A stretch of DNA of 64,000 nt from assembly GCA_050178015.1 (NCBI GenBank), contig JBFXGM010000002.1, positions 1 through 64,000 on the forward strand. The letters are read 5' to 3'. Source of the stretch: Gaoshiqia sp050178015. GTDB taxonomy: Bacteria; Bacteroidota; Bacteroidia; Bacteroidales; Prolixibacteraceae. Shown here piece by piece: positions 7,602-16,135 of the stretch (within the stretch, counting starts at the first letter, position 1; every line of letters begins with the position of its first letter). Position numbers and translations under genes: made by a program. The notes under the pieces are model-generated. The model saw only the letters and a program-made list of their open reading frames with translations. It searched no databases and had not been told where the DNA came from.

Positions 7602-8735
7602 TCAGCGCCTGCTCAGTTCAATGGCTTTTTTGGCGGCTTCGCTCATGGTGCTCACAGTTGGCAGTCCGGTTTGTTCCAACAGGGCCAGCCCTTCCTCAGC
7701 GTTGGTGCCCGACAGTCGGACCACAATCGGGATGTCGGTTTTGATGGTGTCCAACGCTTCAATCAGGCCACGGGCCACATCGTCGCAACGGGTAATCCCG
7801 CCAAAAATATTGATCATCACCGCCTGTACGTTTTTATCCGACAACAGGAAATTCATGGCATCCACCACCTTTTGCGGGTTGGAGCTGCCGCCGATATCCA
7901 GAAAATTGGCCGGATTGCCGCCATACAGCTTGATCATGTCCATCGTGGCCATTGCCAGTCCGGCGCCATTCACCATACAACCAATGTTGCCGTCCAGCTT
8001 GATGTACGACAAGCCTTTTTCTTTGGCATCAATTTCTTTCAGTTCATCTTCGTCGGCCTCGCGCATGGCCAGGATCTCCGGCTGACGGTAGAGCGCATTG
8101 TCATCGAAGTTCATTTTACCATCGATCGCCAGGATTTGCTTGTCCGGGGTCAGCACCATCGGGTTGATTTCGGCCAACGTGGAATCGGTTTCCAGAAAAA
8201 GGCGATACAGCTTCTGAAAAATGTCGGCTGCCTGACGCACCAGTTTCATGTCGTCAAACAACTTCATGGCCATGTCACGAGCCTGAAAATCGAGCAGCCC
8301 GGTAAGCGGGTTGATCGGGAATCGGTGGATCAGCTCCGGATTGGTTTGGGCCACCTCTTCAATTTCCACACCGCCCTCGGCGCTCACCATCAGGGTCACC
8401 GACTTGGCGTTCCGGTCGTTGATCAGGCCAACGTAGTATTCCTTTTCAATGTCCACAGCATCGGCTACAATCACTTTTTCAACCTGGCAGCCTTTGATGT
8501 CCATTCCCAGGATCTGTTCGGCAGCCGCAACAGCAGCGTCTTCGGTTTTGGCCAATTTAACGCCACCTGCTTTTCCGCGTCCACCGACCAGCACCTGCGC
8601 CTTCACCACAACGAGCCGGTCGAGGTTTTTCACGGCCTCTTTTACTTCCGCAACCGAATGGCAAAGCACATGGTTCGGCACCGGAAGGCCATATTTTTTG
8701 AAGATTTCCCTGGCTTGATATTCGTGTATCTTCAT
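7602..8735 (-). CDS. sucC: Succinyl-CoA ligase (ADP-forming) subunit beta
   Basis: The nucleotide-binding beta subunit of succinyl-CoA synthetase. The 377-residue protein opens with the conserved MKIHEYQAREIFKKYGLPVP, followed by an ATP-grasp domain (VVKAQVLVGGRGKAGGVKLA, residues 44-63; 'EINPMVL' near 189-195) and the C-terminal ligase domain with 'GCMVNGAGLAMATMD', 'GGNPANFLDIGG' and 'VMINIFGGITRCD'. The length is typical of the family. It is the first gene of the sucCD pair. The 222-base region upstream carries no other gene. Confidence 0.97.
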   Translation of the reverse strand: MKIHEYQAREIFKKYGLPVPNHVLCHSVAEVKEAVKNLDRLVVVKAQVLVGGRGKAGGVKLAKTEDAAVAAAEQILGMDIKGCQVEKVIVADAVDIEKEYYVGLINDRNAKSVTLMVSAEGGVEIEEVAQTNPELIHRFPINPLTGLLDFQARDMAMKLFDDMKLVRQAADIFQKLYRLFLETDSTLAEINPMVLTPDKQILAIDGKMNFDDNALYRQPEILAMREADEDELKEIDAKEKGLSYIKLDGNIGCMVNGAGLAMATMDMIKLYGGNPANFLDIGGSSNPQKVVDAMNFLLSDKNVQAVMINIFGGITRCDDVARGLIEALDTIKTDIPIVVRLSGTNAEEGLALLEQTGLPTVSTMSEAAKKAIELSRR

Positions 8736-8957
8736 ACTGATTAAAATTAGATTAAAAGGTTAGTATCCTTATTTGTTAAAACTATCAAAACATACAGATA
8801 AATAGAAGTGTTCATTCTAAACTTTTGGTCTATTTTAAAACATACTAACATCAGTCTTGCCGAATTGTTTGGCCAATAGTTCGAAAGTGGTTATTACCGA
8901 GTACTTCCGCTCAAGGGGAGGCTGACGAAAATATTAGCTAATTCATTGGACAATCAC

Positions 8958-10181
8958 TTATTCACTCTTCAGCGCTTCAATCGGGTCGAGTAAAGATGCT
9001 TTGCGGGCCGGATATACGCCAAAAAACAGACCTGTTGCCAACGAAAATAAAAACGAATAAACGATTGATGGAATGGAAATGCTCAAGGTCCAGTTGGTGG
9101 CATAAATTATGATCACTGCGGTTAGTATTCCCAGAATGATACCGATACTCCCTCCTCCAATACTGAGGATGGAGGATTCAATAACAAACTGAAGCAATAT
9201 ATCTTTTCTGCTGGCCCCAACTGCCATGCGCAGGCCAATCTCATTGATCCTTTCCCGGATAGCAATCAACATAATAGCAAGAATTCCAATTCCGCCAACA
9301 AGTAAAGAGATACCCGCCGTACTTACGATAAGCGCTGTAAAAGTATTGGTTGTCTCCTTCTGGGTTTCTAAAATCTCTATCTGGTTTTGTATGGTAAAAT
9401 CATCGGGTTTGTCCAGTTTGTTTAAGCGATGTTGTTCGCGCAATACTTCAGCTATTTGGCTGATGGCATCGTCCATTTTTTCGATGGAAGTTGCCTGAAT
9501 ATTGATTGTATTGATGTAATTCAGGTTAAAAACCCTGCGCAAAGCTGTTTGAATGGGAATAAAAATCTGGTCGTCCTGGTCCACGCCGTTCAAATCGGTC
9601 CCCTTGCTTTCCATCACCCCGATAACCGAAAAAGGGATTCTTCCAATCCGTATTGTTTCCCCAATCGGGTTCCTTCCGCCAAATAAATTATTTACAATTG
9701 TCTGGCCCAACACGGCATATCGTAAGGATGCTTTATTTTCTTCTTCTGTAAAAAAATGTCCTTTGCCAACCTGAAAGTTTCTGATGGTTGGGTAATCCGA
9801 AGTTGTTCCGGTAACGGTTGTGTTGGTGCTTAAATTTTCCCATTTTACCTGCATTTTTTTTGTCTGCACAGGAGCAGCCCTGCGTACGTCAGGACATTCC
9901 TGTGTTATCATGCCAACATCCTTAAGGGTCAGGCTGGTAACCGTTCCCCTTATTTGCTGCCTGCCCGCGGTTTTTTGCACCTGGCCGGCATTCACGATAA
10001 CAAGATTGGTCCCCATCGATTCAATTTTTTCCAGTACCTCCCGTTGTGCCCCGTTCCCAATGGCAACCATAATAATCACGGCCGAAACACCAATTATTAT
10101 TCCCATTAGTGCAAAAAATGTTCTTAACTTATTGGACAATAATTGATTGCGTGATATTTTTATACTTTTCGATATTTTCAT
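8958..10181 (-). CDS. MacB-type ABC transporter permease (second of two)
   Basis: An inner membrane permease of the MacB/FtsX class, which couples ATP hydrolysis to movement of a periplasmic adaptor rather than moving substrate through the membrane directly. The 407 residues show the standard plan: membrane helix at about 20-42 (TFFALMGIIIGVSAVIIMVA), a periplasmic MacB core domain at about 45-250 (MGTNLVIVNAGQ; the 'VLGQTIVNNLFGG' motif), then three membrane helices (about 283-305, 335-365, 370-392) with the typical 'IRERINEIGLRMAVGASRKDI' and 'GVYPARKASLLDPIEALKSE'. It is the last gene of a six-gene operon and is similar in plan to, but clearly different in sequence from, the permease encoded just upstream, suggesting a heterodimer. 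Confidence 0.92.
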   Translation of the reverse strand: MKISKSIKISRNQLLSNKLRTFFALMGIIIGVSAVIIMVAIGNGAQREVLEKIESMGTNLVIVNAGQVQKTAGRQQIRGTVTSLTLKDVGMITQECPDVRRAAPVQTKKMQVKWENLSTNTTVTGTTSDYPTIRNFQVGKGHFFTEEENKASLRYAVLGQTIVNNLFGGRNPIGETIRIGRIPFSVIGVMESKGTDLNGVDQDDQIFIPIQTALRRVFNLNYINTINIQATSIEKMDDAISQIAEVLREQHRLNKLDKPDDFTIQNQIEILETQKETTNTFTALIVSTAGISLLVGGIGILAIMLIAIRERINEIGLRMAVGASRKDILLQFVIESSILSIGGGSIGIILGILTAVIIIYATNWTLSISIPSIVYSFLFSLATGLFFGVYPARKASLLDPIEALKSE

Positions 10182-10226
10182 AATAATTAAAAGAATTCAT
10201 TAGCCCAAAATACCGAATGTGTACCG

Positions 10227-11441
10227 CTATTTTAATGCTTCAATGGGATTCAACCGGGCTGCTTTTTTGGCGGGTTGTATCCCGGCAATAATTCCGATAG
10301 TACCTGCCGAAATAACTCCGGTTAAAATACTTTCCCAGGAAACAGAAACAGGCATTTGCATTACAATTCCCAGTATCATTGCGCCGGCGCCACCGAGAAC
10401 AATGCCAATTATACCCCCTGATATGGTTATTGCAAGCGCTTCAAACAGAAACTGCATAACAATATTTTTACTGCTGGCGCCTACGGCTTTTCTCAATCCA
10501 ATTTCTTTTTTCCTTTCATTTACAGAAATAGTCATGATGTTTGCGATAACAAATCCTCCCGTTATTAAGGATAAGCCGGCAAGCAGGGCAAGAAATATAT
10601 TGAAAGTACCTGAAACTTTCTCAGCCATTTCTGTTACTTCGGTAGGAGTGATAACGGTAAAATCATTTGGCACTCCTTCTGCAAGGTTGTGCCGTTCCCG
10701 TAAGACCTGGTTGATTTTTTCAACGGTTGTATTTATTTCGTTGGGACTGTGCAGTAAGACTTTGGTTCCTGCTAAATAATCAACGTTGGCAACGCGCCTC
10801 ATGAAGGTGGACAGTGGAACCATAATACGGTTATCCATATCACCACCCCCGGGACTCGTTCCTTTGGCTTCCAAAATACCTTTTACTTCAAATTGAATGT
10901 TGCCAATTCTAATTTGTTCCCCTATGGGATAATTATCTCCAAAAAGTTCTTTTTGCACCGTTGGCCCTATTAAACAAACCCGGTTGAGTGTTTTCATATC
11001 CTCATCGGTAATAAATTCGCCTTCTGTAACGTCCCAGTTCCAAACAGGAGCATAAGAAGGTGTGCAGCCAAAGACTGTAACTGTGGTTGACTTTTCAAAA
11101 TATTTTACGTCAGCATTTCCTTTCCGGCTAAAAGGGGCCACACCTTTAATTTCGGGGATTTCACGTTCCAGATATTCAACATCCTCCAATTTCAAAGTGG
11201 TACTTCCCTGAGCTCTATCCATTTGTGACAGTTGCACACCGCCTCCGGCAAATATCATCAGGCTGTTGGTTCCAAATTTATCAACCCGTTCCATCACCAG
11301 TTCTTTTGCGCCAAAACCAACCGAAACAATGAGGGTTAAGGCCAGGATGCCGATAATTATCCCAATCATCATCAGGAATGAACGGAGTTTATTTTTCCCG
11401 AGGCTTTTCAGCGCATTGATAATTATTCTGTTAGTTTTCAT
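10227..11441 (-). CDS. MacB-type ABC transporter permease (first of two)
   Basis: An inner membrane permease of 404 residues with the MacB/FtsX plan: membrane helix at about 17-40 (LRSFLMMIGIIIGILALTLI), periplasmic core domain to about residue 270, then three further membrane helices. It has the motifs 'GPTVQKELFGDNYPIGEQIRI' and 'NERKKEIGLRKAVGASSKNI', and ends 'IQPAKKAARLNPIEALK'. A good Shine-Dalgarno sequence (AGGAGGTG) precedes the ATG. It lies 11 bases after the ATPase gene and 45 bases before the second permease gene. A single ATPase gene with two unlike permeases implies an ATPase dimer carrying a permease heterodimer. Confidence 0.92.
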   Translation of the reverse strand: MKTNRIIINALKSLGKNKLRSFLMMIGIIIGILALTLIVSVGFGAKELVMERVDKFGTNSLMIFAGGGVQLSQMDRAQGSTTLKLEDVEYLEREIPEIKGVAPFSRKGNADVKYFEKSTTVTVFGCTPSYAPVWNWDVTEGEFITDEDMKTLNRVCLIGPTVQKELFGDNYPIGEQIRIGNIQFEVKGILEAKGTSPGGGDMDNRIMVPLSTFMRRVANVDYLAGTKVLLHSPNEINTTVEKINQVLRERHNLAEGVPNDFTVITPTEVTEMAEKVSGTFNIFLALLAGLSLITGGFVIANIMTISVNERKKEIGLRKAVGASSKNIVMQFLFEALAITISGGIIGIVLGGAGAMILGIVMQMPVSVSWESILTGVISAGTIGIIAGIQPAKKAARLNPIEALK

Positions 11442-11452
11442 TTTTTCACCTC

Positions 11453-12178
11453 CTATACTAATTTGTCGAGTTCGGCTTTTGCATTTCGTGGCGACTTGTT
11501 CAGTTCATCGCTGATAATTATTCCATCGGAAATTTTAATGATTCTTTTCGCGTGCTCGGCGATATCCTGCTCATGAGTCACAAGAACGATTGTCCTGCCT
11601 TCATCATTTAGTTTTTGGAATAATGCCATAATCTCATAGCTTGATTTTGTGTCGAGGTTCCCCGTTGGCTCATCGGCCAAAATTATGTCCGGATCGTTCA
11701 CCAAAGCACGGGCAATTGCGACGCGTTGTTGCTGTCCCCCGGACAATTCGCCGGGATGATGGTGCATTCTGTCTTCAAGGCCTACGGCAATCAACGCATC
11801 TTTGGCAAGCTTTCTGATATTGGCCCGGTCGGAATAAATCAACGGCAGTTCCACGTTTTCCAGGGCGCTTGTCCGCGCCAGTAAATTATATGACTGGAAC
11901 ACGAAACCAATTTTTTTATTCCTGACCGAAGCAAGTTCTTCATCGTCCAATTTATTTACTTCAGCTTCATCAAAATACAGAGAGCCGCTTGTGGGCTTGT
12001 CCAGACACCCAATGATATTCATTAAAGTGGACTTACCCGAACCGGAAGCGCCCATGATTGCAATGAGCTCGCCTTTATGTATTTCAAGCGACACGTTGCG
12101 TACGGCGACCACTTCGCCGCTGGCTTCCTTGTTGTAGATTTTGCTTAGCCTTTCGGCTTTAATAATTACGTTATTCAT
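11453..12178 (-). CDS. MacB/LolD-type ABC transporter ATP-binding protein
   Basis: The ATPase of the efflux system. From the ATG at 12178 it is 241 residues. It has Walker A GASGSGKST (43-51), the signature LSGGQQQRVAIARAL, Walker B IILADEPTGNLD and the switch histidine (VTHE). The alternative start at 12226 adds 16 residues (MSHQQKIQRYKRRKEK) that are not family-like. The 12178 ATG is preferred because a strong AAAAGGAGG lies 9 bases upstream (12188-12196). It sits between the adaptor gene and the two permease genes on the same strand. Confidence 0.93.
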   Translation of the reverse strand: MNNVIIKAERLSKIYNKEASGEVVAVRNVSLEIHKGELIAIMGASGSGKSTLMNIIGCLDKPTSGSLYFDEAEVNKLDDEELASVRNKKIGFVFQSYNLLARTSALENVELPLIYSDRANIRKLAKDALIAVGLEDRMHHHPGELSGGQQQRVAIARALVNDPDIILADEPTGNLDTKSSYEIMALFQKLNDEGRTIVLVTHEQDIAEHAKRIIKISDGIIISDELNKSPRNAKAELDKLV

Positions 12179-12187
12179 CTTTTCTTT

Positions 12188-12196
12188 CCTCCTTTT
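12188..12196 (-). promoter_or_regulatory. Shine-Dalgarno sequence deciding the ATPase start
   Basis: AAAAGGAGG on the minus strand is 9 bases upstream of the ATG at 12178. Strong Shine-Dalgarno sequences are uncommon in Bacteroidota, so this one is a useful guide to the real start. Confidence 0.7.
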
Positions 12197-12241
12197 ATAA
12201 CGTTGAATTTTTTGCTGATGGCTCACTCGATTGCCTGTTTA

Positions 12242-13294
12242 CTAATCCGGTAAAAGGACAAATTCGTTTTCCCTGAGCCCTTCCGTAACTTCGGTGTAAC
12301 TGTTATCATACCAACCGGTTTTAATTTTTTTCTTTGTCTGCGTTTCACCATCAATCACCGTAACAAACCTCTCGCCCCGCTCTCTTGCAATAGCCCTTGA
12401 AGGAACTGTCAGAACATCTTTTCTGGTTTCTAAATGTATGATTACCGTGGTCGTCATTTCAGGCCTGAGTATTTTGCCCTGAAAATCTTCTATCTCTACC
12501 ACAACAATGTAATTCACCACATTATCCTGAATAACTGCCTTTGGATATATGGCTGTTACTTTACCTTTAAAATCAGTGTCGGAATAGGTATCAACCGTAA
12601 AAGTTACTTCTTGTCCTGTAAAGATTTTCCCGATATCCGTTTCATCCACGTAAACCTGTACTTCAAGCCGGTCCAAATCAATAATGTTAACAAAAGTAGG
12701 AGCTGCCAGCCCTGCCAAAACGGTTTCGCCTTCCTGTGTGGAAACAGAAGAAATAATTCCTGATGTCAATGCATAAATAGTAGTGTAGGAGAGTTGTACT
12801 TTGGCGACTTCCACGTTTGCTTCAGCCTGTTTTAACTGGGCGCCTGTAATTTTGAAGGCATTTTCTGCTATATCAAACTGCTGCTGTGAGATATAGTTTT
12901 GTTCGAGCAAAGACTTTTGCCTTTCCATATTAAGTTTTGCATACTCAAAGTCAGCCTCGGCTTTACTCAAAGCAGCAAGGTTTTGATTTAGTTTTGCCTG
13001 GAGTTCGGCGTTGTCAAGTTCGGCGATAACCTGGCCAGCCTGTACATAATCGCCGATATTGGCCCGTAGTTTTTTGACAACCCCCGAAACCCGGGAGCCG
13101 ACTTTTACCTCAGCCCCAACCTGCGGCTTTATTATGCCCGTTGCAAGTACAGTGGAACCAATGTCTCTTCTGACAACCTCTGAAGTTTGACCGTTTTTTC
13201 CATTTTTATCGCTCGGTTTAAAAAAGTAAAACCAAACCATAAACGAGGCTGCAATTATTAATAGTGATCCAATTATCCAAAATAATTTTTTCAT
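12242..13294 (-). CDS. MacA-like periplasmic adaptor (HlyD family)
   Basis: The membrane fusion protein that links the MacB-type transporter to the TolC-like outer membrane channel. The 350 residues begin with one membrane anchor (LFWIIGSLLIIAASFMVWFYF, about 4-24). Next come the first half of the lipoyl domain (GAEVKVGSRVSGVVKKL), a coiled-coil hairpin (about 100-165, with the repeated ALSKAEADFEYAKLN and QLKQAEANVEVAKVQL), the second lipoyl half (YALTSGIISSVSTQEGETV) and beta-barrel domains. It lies 24 bases downstream of the tolC-like gene and 64 bases upstream of the ATPase start. The C-terminus (FVLLPD) is slightly short compared with typical family members. Confidence 0.92.
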   Translation of the reverse strand: MKKLFWIIGSLLIIAASFMVWFYFFKPSDKNGKNGQTSEVVRRDIGSTVLATGIIKPQVGAEVKVGSRVSGVVKKLRANIGDYVQAGQVIAELDNAELQAKLNQNLAALSKAEADFEYAKLNMERQKSLLEQNYISQQQFDIAENAFKITGAQLKQAEANVEVAKVQLSYTTIYALTSGIISSVSTQEGETVLAGLAAPTFVNIIDLDRLEVQVYVDETDIGKIFTGQEVTFTVDTYSDTDFKGKVTAIYPKAVIQDNVVNYIVVVEIEDFQGKILRPEMTTTVIIHLETRKDVLTVPSRAIARERGERFVTVIDGETQTKKKIKTGWYDNSYTEVTEGLRENEFVLLPD

Positions 13295-13317
13295 GTTATT
13301 ACCTTGTTGTCATGTAT

Positions 13318-14640
13318 TTATAAATTCCCGATAGTTCTTTTCAGTTCAGCAAGCGATATTTTATAATCGGCAACAGCTTGAATATAATTTTGCTCGGCAG
13401 CTACAAATGTCGTCTGCGCATCGGTTAGTTGAATGATTGAACCGACACCTTCTTTGTATTCGCCTTCTGAAATGGACAGGTTTTCCCGGGCGCTTTCCAG
13501 TCCTTTAGAGGATGTTTCAATTTTTTCGAAGGATTCTTTAACCGCAAGGAATGCGTTCCATACTTCCTGCCCGATTTGTTGTTTCAAAGCTTCAAAATCT
13601 TTTTCCAGTCCTTTCAGTGCAAGTTCTTCCCCGGTAACCCGGGCTTTGGTTGAAAAGCCTTTAAAAACAGGTATTGTAAGTGTCATTCCCAGCCACCAGT
13701 TTTGTTGCATGCCCGTAATTTCTGCTCCGGCAAAATTGTAATTCGCGTTTGCGTTAAGCGACGGGTAGTATTCACTTTTTGCAACCAGGATGTAGTTTTG
13801 CTGAGCATTCAATAATAATTGAAATCTTTTGACTTCGGTTCGTGAATTCATTGCTTCAGCAAGAAGTAAATCATAGGATTTCCTGTTTCCATCCAATTCA
13901 GAAAGGTCGTCAACGATTTCTATCGCATTGTTTGAAGCCAATCCCATTAATTGATTAAGGTTTCCTTTAACAGCAAGCAACGAGTTGGCTGCTTTAATTT
14001 TATTCAGTTCGGCATTCGAAAGCTCCACTTCCGATTTCAGGATGTCTGAACGGGTTGCCATTCCAGCCTTTTGCTTGGCAATGGCGAACTCCAGGTGCAA
14101 CTTTGAATTTTTTACAGCTTCTTCAGCGCTTGTTAAAATACGTTCAGCCTGTAAGGTTTTATAATACGCATAGATAATATTGAGTGTTAAATCCTGCTTA
14201 TTCGATTCGTGCCGGTAAGTATTGGCATCGTAATTATTTTTTGCAGCATTGTAGGTTGCTTTTGTCCTATATCCATTAAAAATAGTGTAGGATGCCGAAA
14301 TGCCTGTATTGTAATTTTCATATCGCTGGTTACCATTGCTTTTTGAATAAGCGTCTGCATCTGAACTGATATTTACCGCGGGATAATACCCCGAATATGC
14401 TTCGTCGACTTTTGTTTTGTTTTCTTCAAGGAAAATTTGAGACGATTGAAATCCGGGATTGTTTTGAAGTCCGGCGTTAATACACTGTTCCAATGTTAAA
14501 GTATCGGGCAGTATATTTTGTGCCGATAATGTCAGAACAGGTAAAAAGGTCAATAGCAATAATAAAATATTACCGTTCAGGTATCGTTCCCACGAGCGAA
14601 TCGGATATTTATTTGCTGGAATGGCCAATTTCATAATCAT
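13318..14640 (-). CDS. TolC-family outer membrane efflux protein
   Basis: The outer membrane channel of the tripartite pump. The 440-residue protein has an N-terminal hydrophobic segment (NILLLLLTFLPVLTLSAQ, about 24-41) ending in a signal peptidase site, then the internal duplication typical of TolC (each half starting with a helix such as LTLEQCINAGLQNNPGF and containing a beta pair). The C-terminal repeat 'EYKEGVGSIIQLTDAQTTFVAAEQNYI' is characteristic. Its ATG overlaps the TetR stop codon (ATGA), so regulator and pump are on one transcript. Confidence 0.92.
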   Translation of the reverse strand: MIMKLAIPANKYPIRSWERYLNGNILLLLLTFLPVLTLSAQNILPDTLTLEQCINAGLQNNPGFQSSQIFLEENKTKVDEAYSGYYPAVNISSDADAYSKSNGNQRYENYNTGISASYTIFNGYRTKATYNAAKNNYDANTYRHESNKQDLTLNIIYAYYKTLQAERILTSAEEAVKNSKLHLEFAIAKQKAGMATRSDILKSEVELSNAELNKIKAANSLLAVKGNLNQLMGLASNNAIEIVDDLSELDGNRKSYDLLLAEAMNSRTEVKRFQLLLNAQQNYILVAKSEYYPSLNANANYNFAGAEITGMQQNWWLGMTLTIPVFKGFSTKARVTGEELALKGLEKDFEALKQQIGQEVWNAFLAVKESFEKIETSSKGLESARENLSISEGEYKEGVGSIIQLTDAQTTFVAAEQNYIQAVADYKISLAELKRTIGNL

Positions 14641-15230
14641 GAAGGTTTTAATATTATCTTTAATGCATTAATCAACTCATCGCCTTTTTGGATTAAGTCA
14701 AAGGAATAATCCGACATTTTCCATTGTTTCACAAACATCCTGATGGTTCCTAAAATCATTGTCGCAAAATGTTCCGGCACTATTTCTCCGCGTATTTCAT
14801 TTTGTTTTTGACCTTCTTGAATTACTGCGGTCATATCGGCAATGCTTTTCTGAATAATTTCCTTTGTTTTTTCAATTAACAAGTCTTCGTTCTGAAATAT
14901 ATCTTCAGAAAAAACCACTGCAACCAATGCAGGGAAGGAAGCAAACGTTTGAAAATGATTTTTAAGTTTTTGTTCAATTTGCTCTATTGCACTGCCAGAT
15001 GGCTGTGTATTCTCAGTTTTTGGATTCCCCTTAATTGAATCAAGAATGGCAATTAAAATCCGCGTTTTGTTTTCGAAATGCCTATAAATCGCCGACTCAA
15101 CGACCCCGATTTTTTTTGCGATATTTTTAATGGTCAATCCTTGTATCCCTTTCTCCGAAATAAGCTCCAGGGAGGCTTTAATTATCTCTTTTTGCCGTTC
15201 GGATAATTCATTATTCATGATATATAACAT
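14637..15230 (-). CDS. TetR-family transcriptional regulator of the efflux operon
   Basis: A DNA-binding repressor of 197 residues. The helix-turn-helix is at about 14-50 (IIKASLELISEKGIQGLTIK, then KKIGVVESAIYRHFENK). The rest is the helical ligand-binding and dimer domain. Starts at 15230 or 15218 (MNNELSERQ) are both possible; the family alignment favours the second. It is the first gene of the MacAB-TolC-like operon, overlaps the next gene by four bases, and sits directly behind a perfect palindrome that overlaps the likely start of transcription. Autoregulation together with the pump genes is therefore likely. Confidence 0.94.
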   Translation of the reverse strand: MLYIMNNELSERQKEIIKASLELISEKGIQGLTIKNIAKKIGVVESAIYRHFENKTRILIAILDSIKGNPKTENTQPSGSAIEQIEQKLKNHFQTFASFPALVAVVFSEDIFQNEDLLIEKTKEIIQKSIADMTAVIQEGQKQNEIRGEIVPEHFATMILGTIRMFVKQWKMSDYSFDLIQKGDELINALKIILKPS

Positions 15231-15236
15231 TTAAAA

Positions 15237-15252
15237 GAGTGAATGTTCACTC
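15237..15252. promoter_or_regulatory. TetR operator
   Basis: GAGTGAATGTTCACTC is a palindrome with 7-bp arms GAGTGAA/TTCACTC around TG. It lies 7 bases upstream of the TetR start and directly downstream of a -7 box. The TGAGTGA..TCACTCA type is common for TetR regulators. Confidence 0.8.
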
Positions 15253-15253
15253 A

Positions 15254-15261
15254 CAAAGGTA
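15254..15261 (-). promoter_or_regulatory. -7 box TACCTTTG of the efflux operon
   Basis: TACCTTTG on the minus strand matches the Bacteroidota -7 consensus TAnnTTTG. It directly abuts the operator, which would thus cover the start of transcription. I could not place a good -33 TTTG at the usual 19-base spacing. Confidence 0.6.
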
Positions 15262-15352
15262 AGTCTTTTTTTTGATACTGTCATCCATAAAAATTTTAAA
15301 AATATTCCAACCAACAATTTGGGCCGAATGTTACTCTTGATTTCTCAAAATC

Positions 15353-15383
15353 CTTGAAATCCCTGAAAAATGAAGTAGTTTTG
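15353..15383 (+). promoter_or_regulatory. Promoter of the SIS-domain gene
   Basis: CTTG at 15353-15356 (compare -33 TTTG), a spacer of exactly 19 bases, then TAGTTTTG at 15376-15383 (compare -7 TAnnTTTG). The start codon follows 23 bases later. This is the standard layout for the primary sigma factor of Bacteroidota. Confidence 0.7.
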
Positions 15384-15406
15384 CAGCAATTTCTAATCCA
15401 TAAAAC

Positions 15407-16018
15407 ATGATTGAAGAAGTTCAGAAACTAATCAAGCACGAAGCCGAGGCCATCCTGAACATCCCGGTTACCGCCCAGTTTGAGAAAGCCATTGAGCTGA
15501 TTAACGAACGGGTACACCGGCAAAAAGGGAAACTGGTTGCCAGCGGCATGGGCAAAGCCGGACAAATTGCCTTGAACATTGCCACTACGTTCAGCTCAAC
15601 CGGAACACCGGCCGTTTTTCTTCACCCGAGCGATGCTCAGCATGGCGATTTGGGCGTAGTTCAGCCCAACGACATTTTGCTGCTGATCTCCAACTCGGGC
15701 AAAACCCGCGAGATCCTGGAGCTTGTTGACCTGGCCGACAACCTGTACCAAGGGCTGCCCATTATCGTCATCACCGGAAATCCCGAAGGCGAACTGGCAC
15801 AGCTGGCCGATGTTACTTTACTCACCGGCAACCCCGCCGAAGTGTGTATTTTGGGACTCACGCCAAGCACTTCCACCACCACCATGACCGTAATCGGGGA
15901 TATTCTGGTGGTCCTGATGATGAAGCAAATCGGTTTCAGCAACGAAGAATACGCCAAACGCCACCACGGCGGCTACCTGGGCGACAAATCGCGCAACCAG
16001 GCCCGGCTGAAGAAATAA
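15407..16018 (+). CDS. SIS-domain sugar-phosphate isomerase (arabinose-5-phosphate isomerase-like, no CBS domains)
   Basis: A sugar isomerase domain protein of 203 residues. It resembles the catalytic half of KdsD/KpsF, which interconverts ribulose 5-phosphate and arabinose 5-phosphate for Kdo synthesis: 'GKLVASGMGKAGQIA' (40-54), 'HPSDAQHGDLGVV', 'SNSGKTREI' and the C-terminal 'AKRHHGGYLG', which matches the catalytic HPGGxLG region. The pair of CBS domains that follows in full-length KdsD is absent and the frame ends cleanly, so this is a short form. The substrate cannot be stated from sequence alone. A 99-base spacer with a tandem repeat separates it from the hydrolase gene. Confidence 0.88.
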   Translation: MIEEVQKLIKHEAEAILNIPVTAQFEKAIELINERVHRQKGKLVASGMGKAGQIALNIATTFSSTGTPAVFLHPSDAQHGDLGVVQPNDILLLISNSGKTREILELVDLADNLYQGLPIIVITGNPEGELAQLADVTLLTGNPAEVCILGLTPSTSTTTMTVIGDILVVLMMKQIGFSNEEYAKRHHGGYLGDKSRNQARLKK

Positions 16019-16086
16019 CTTTGAAGGATTAGTAGGGATTGGCCACTATAAATTGGTCATTAGGTCATTAGTAAAAGTGTCCCTCA

Positions 16087-16124
16087 AACTTGGAATTTGA
16101 AACTTGGAATTTGAAACTTGAAAC
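16087..16124. repeat. 14-base tandem repeat AACTTGGAATTTGA
   Basis: Two exact copies (16087-16100, 16101-16114) and a partial third (AACTTGAAAC). It lies directly before the isochorismatase-fold gene, 12 bases upstream of its ATG. It may alter spacing of the upstream signals but shows no recognisable binding site. Confidence 0.7.
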
Positions 16125-16135
16125 TAAAGAATATC

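Noticed and set aside
7671..8744. Open frame of 357 codons opposite sucC
   Set aside because: It mirrors sucC on the other strand and is rich in His, Gln and Phe, as expected from the reverse of a normal gene.
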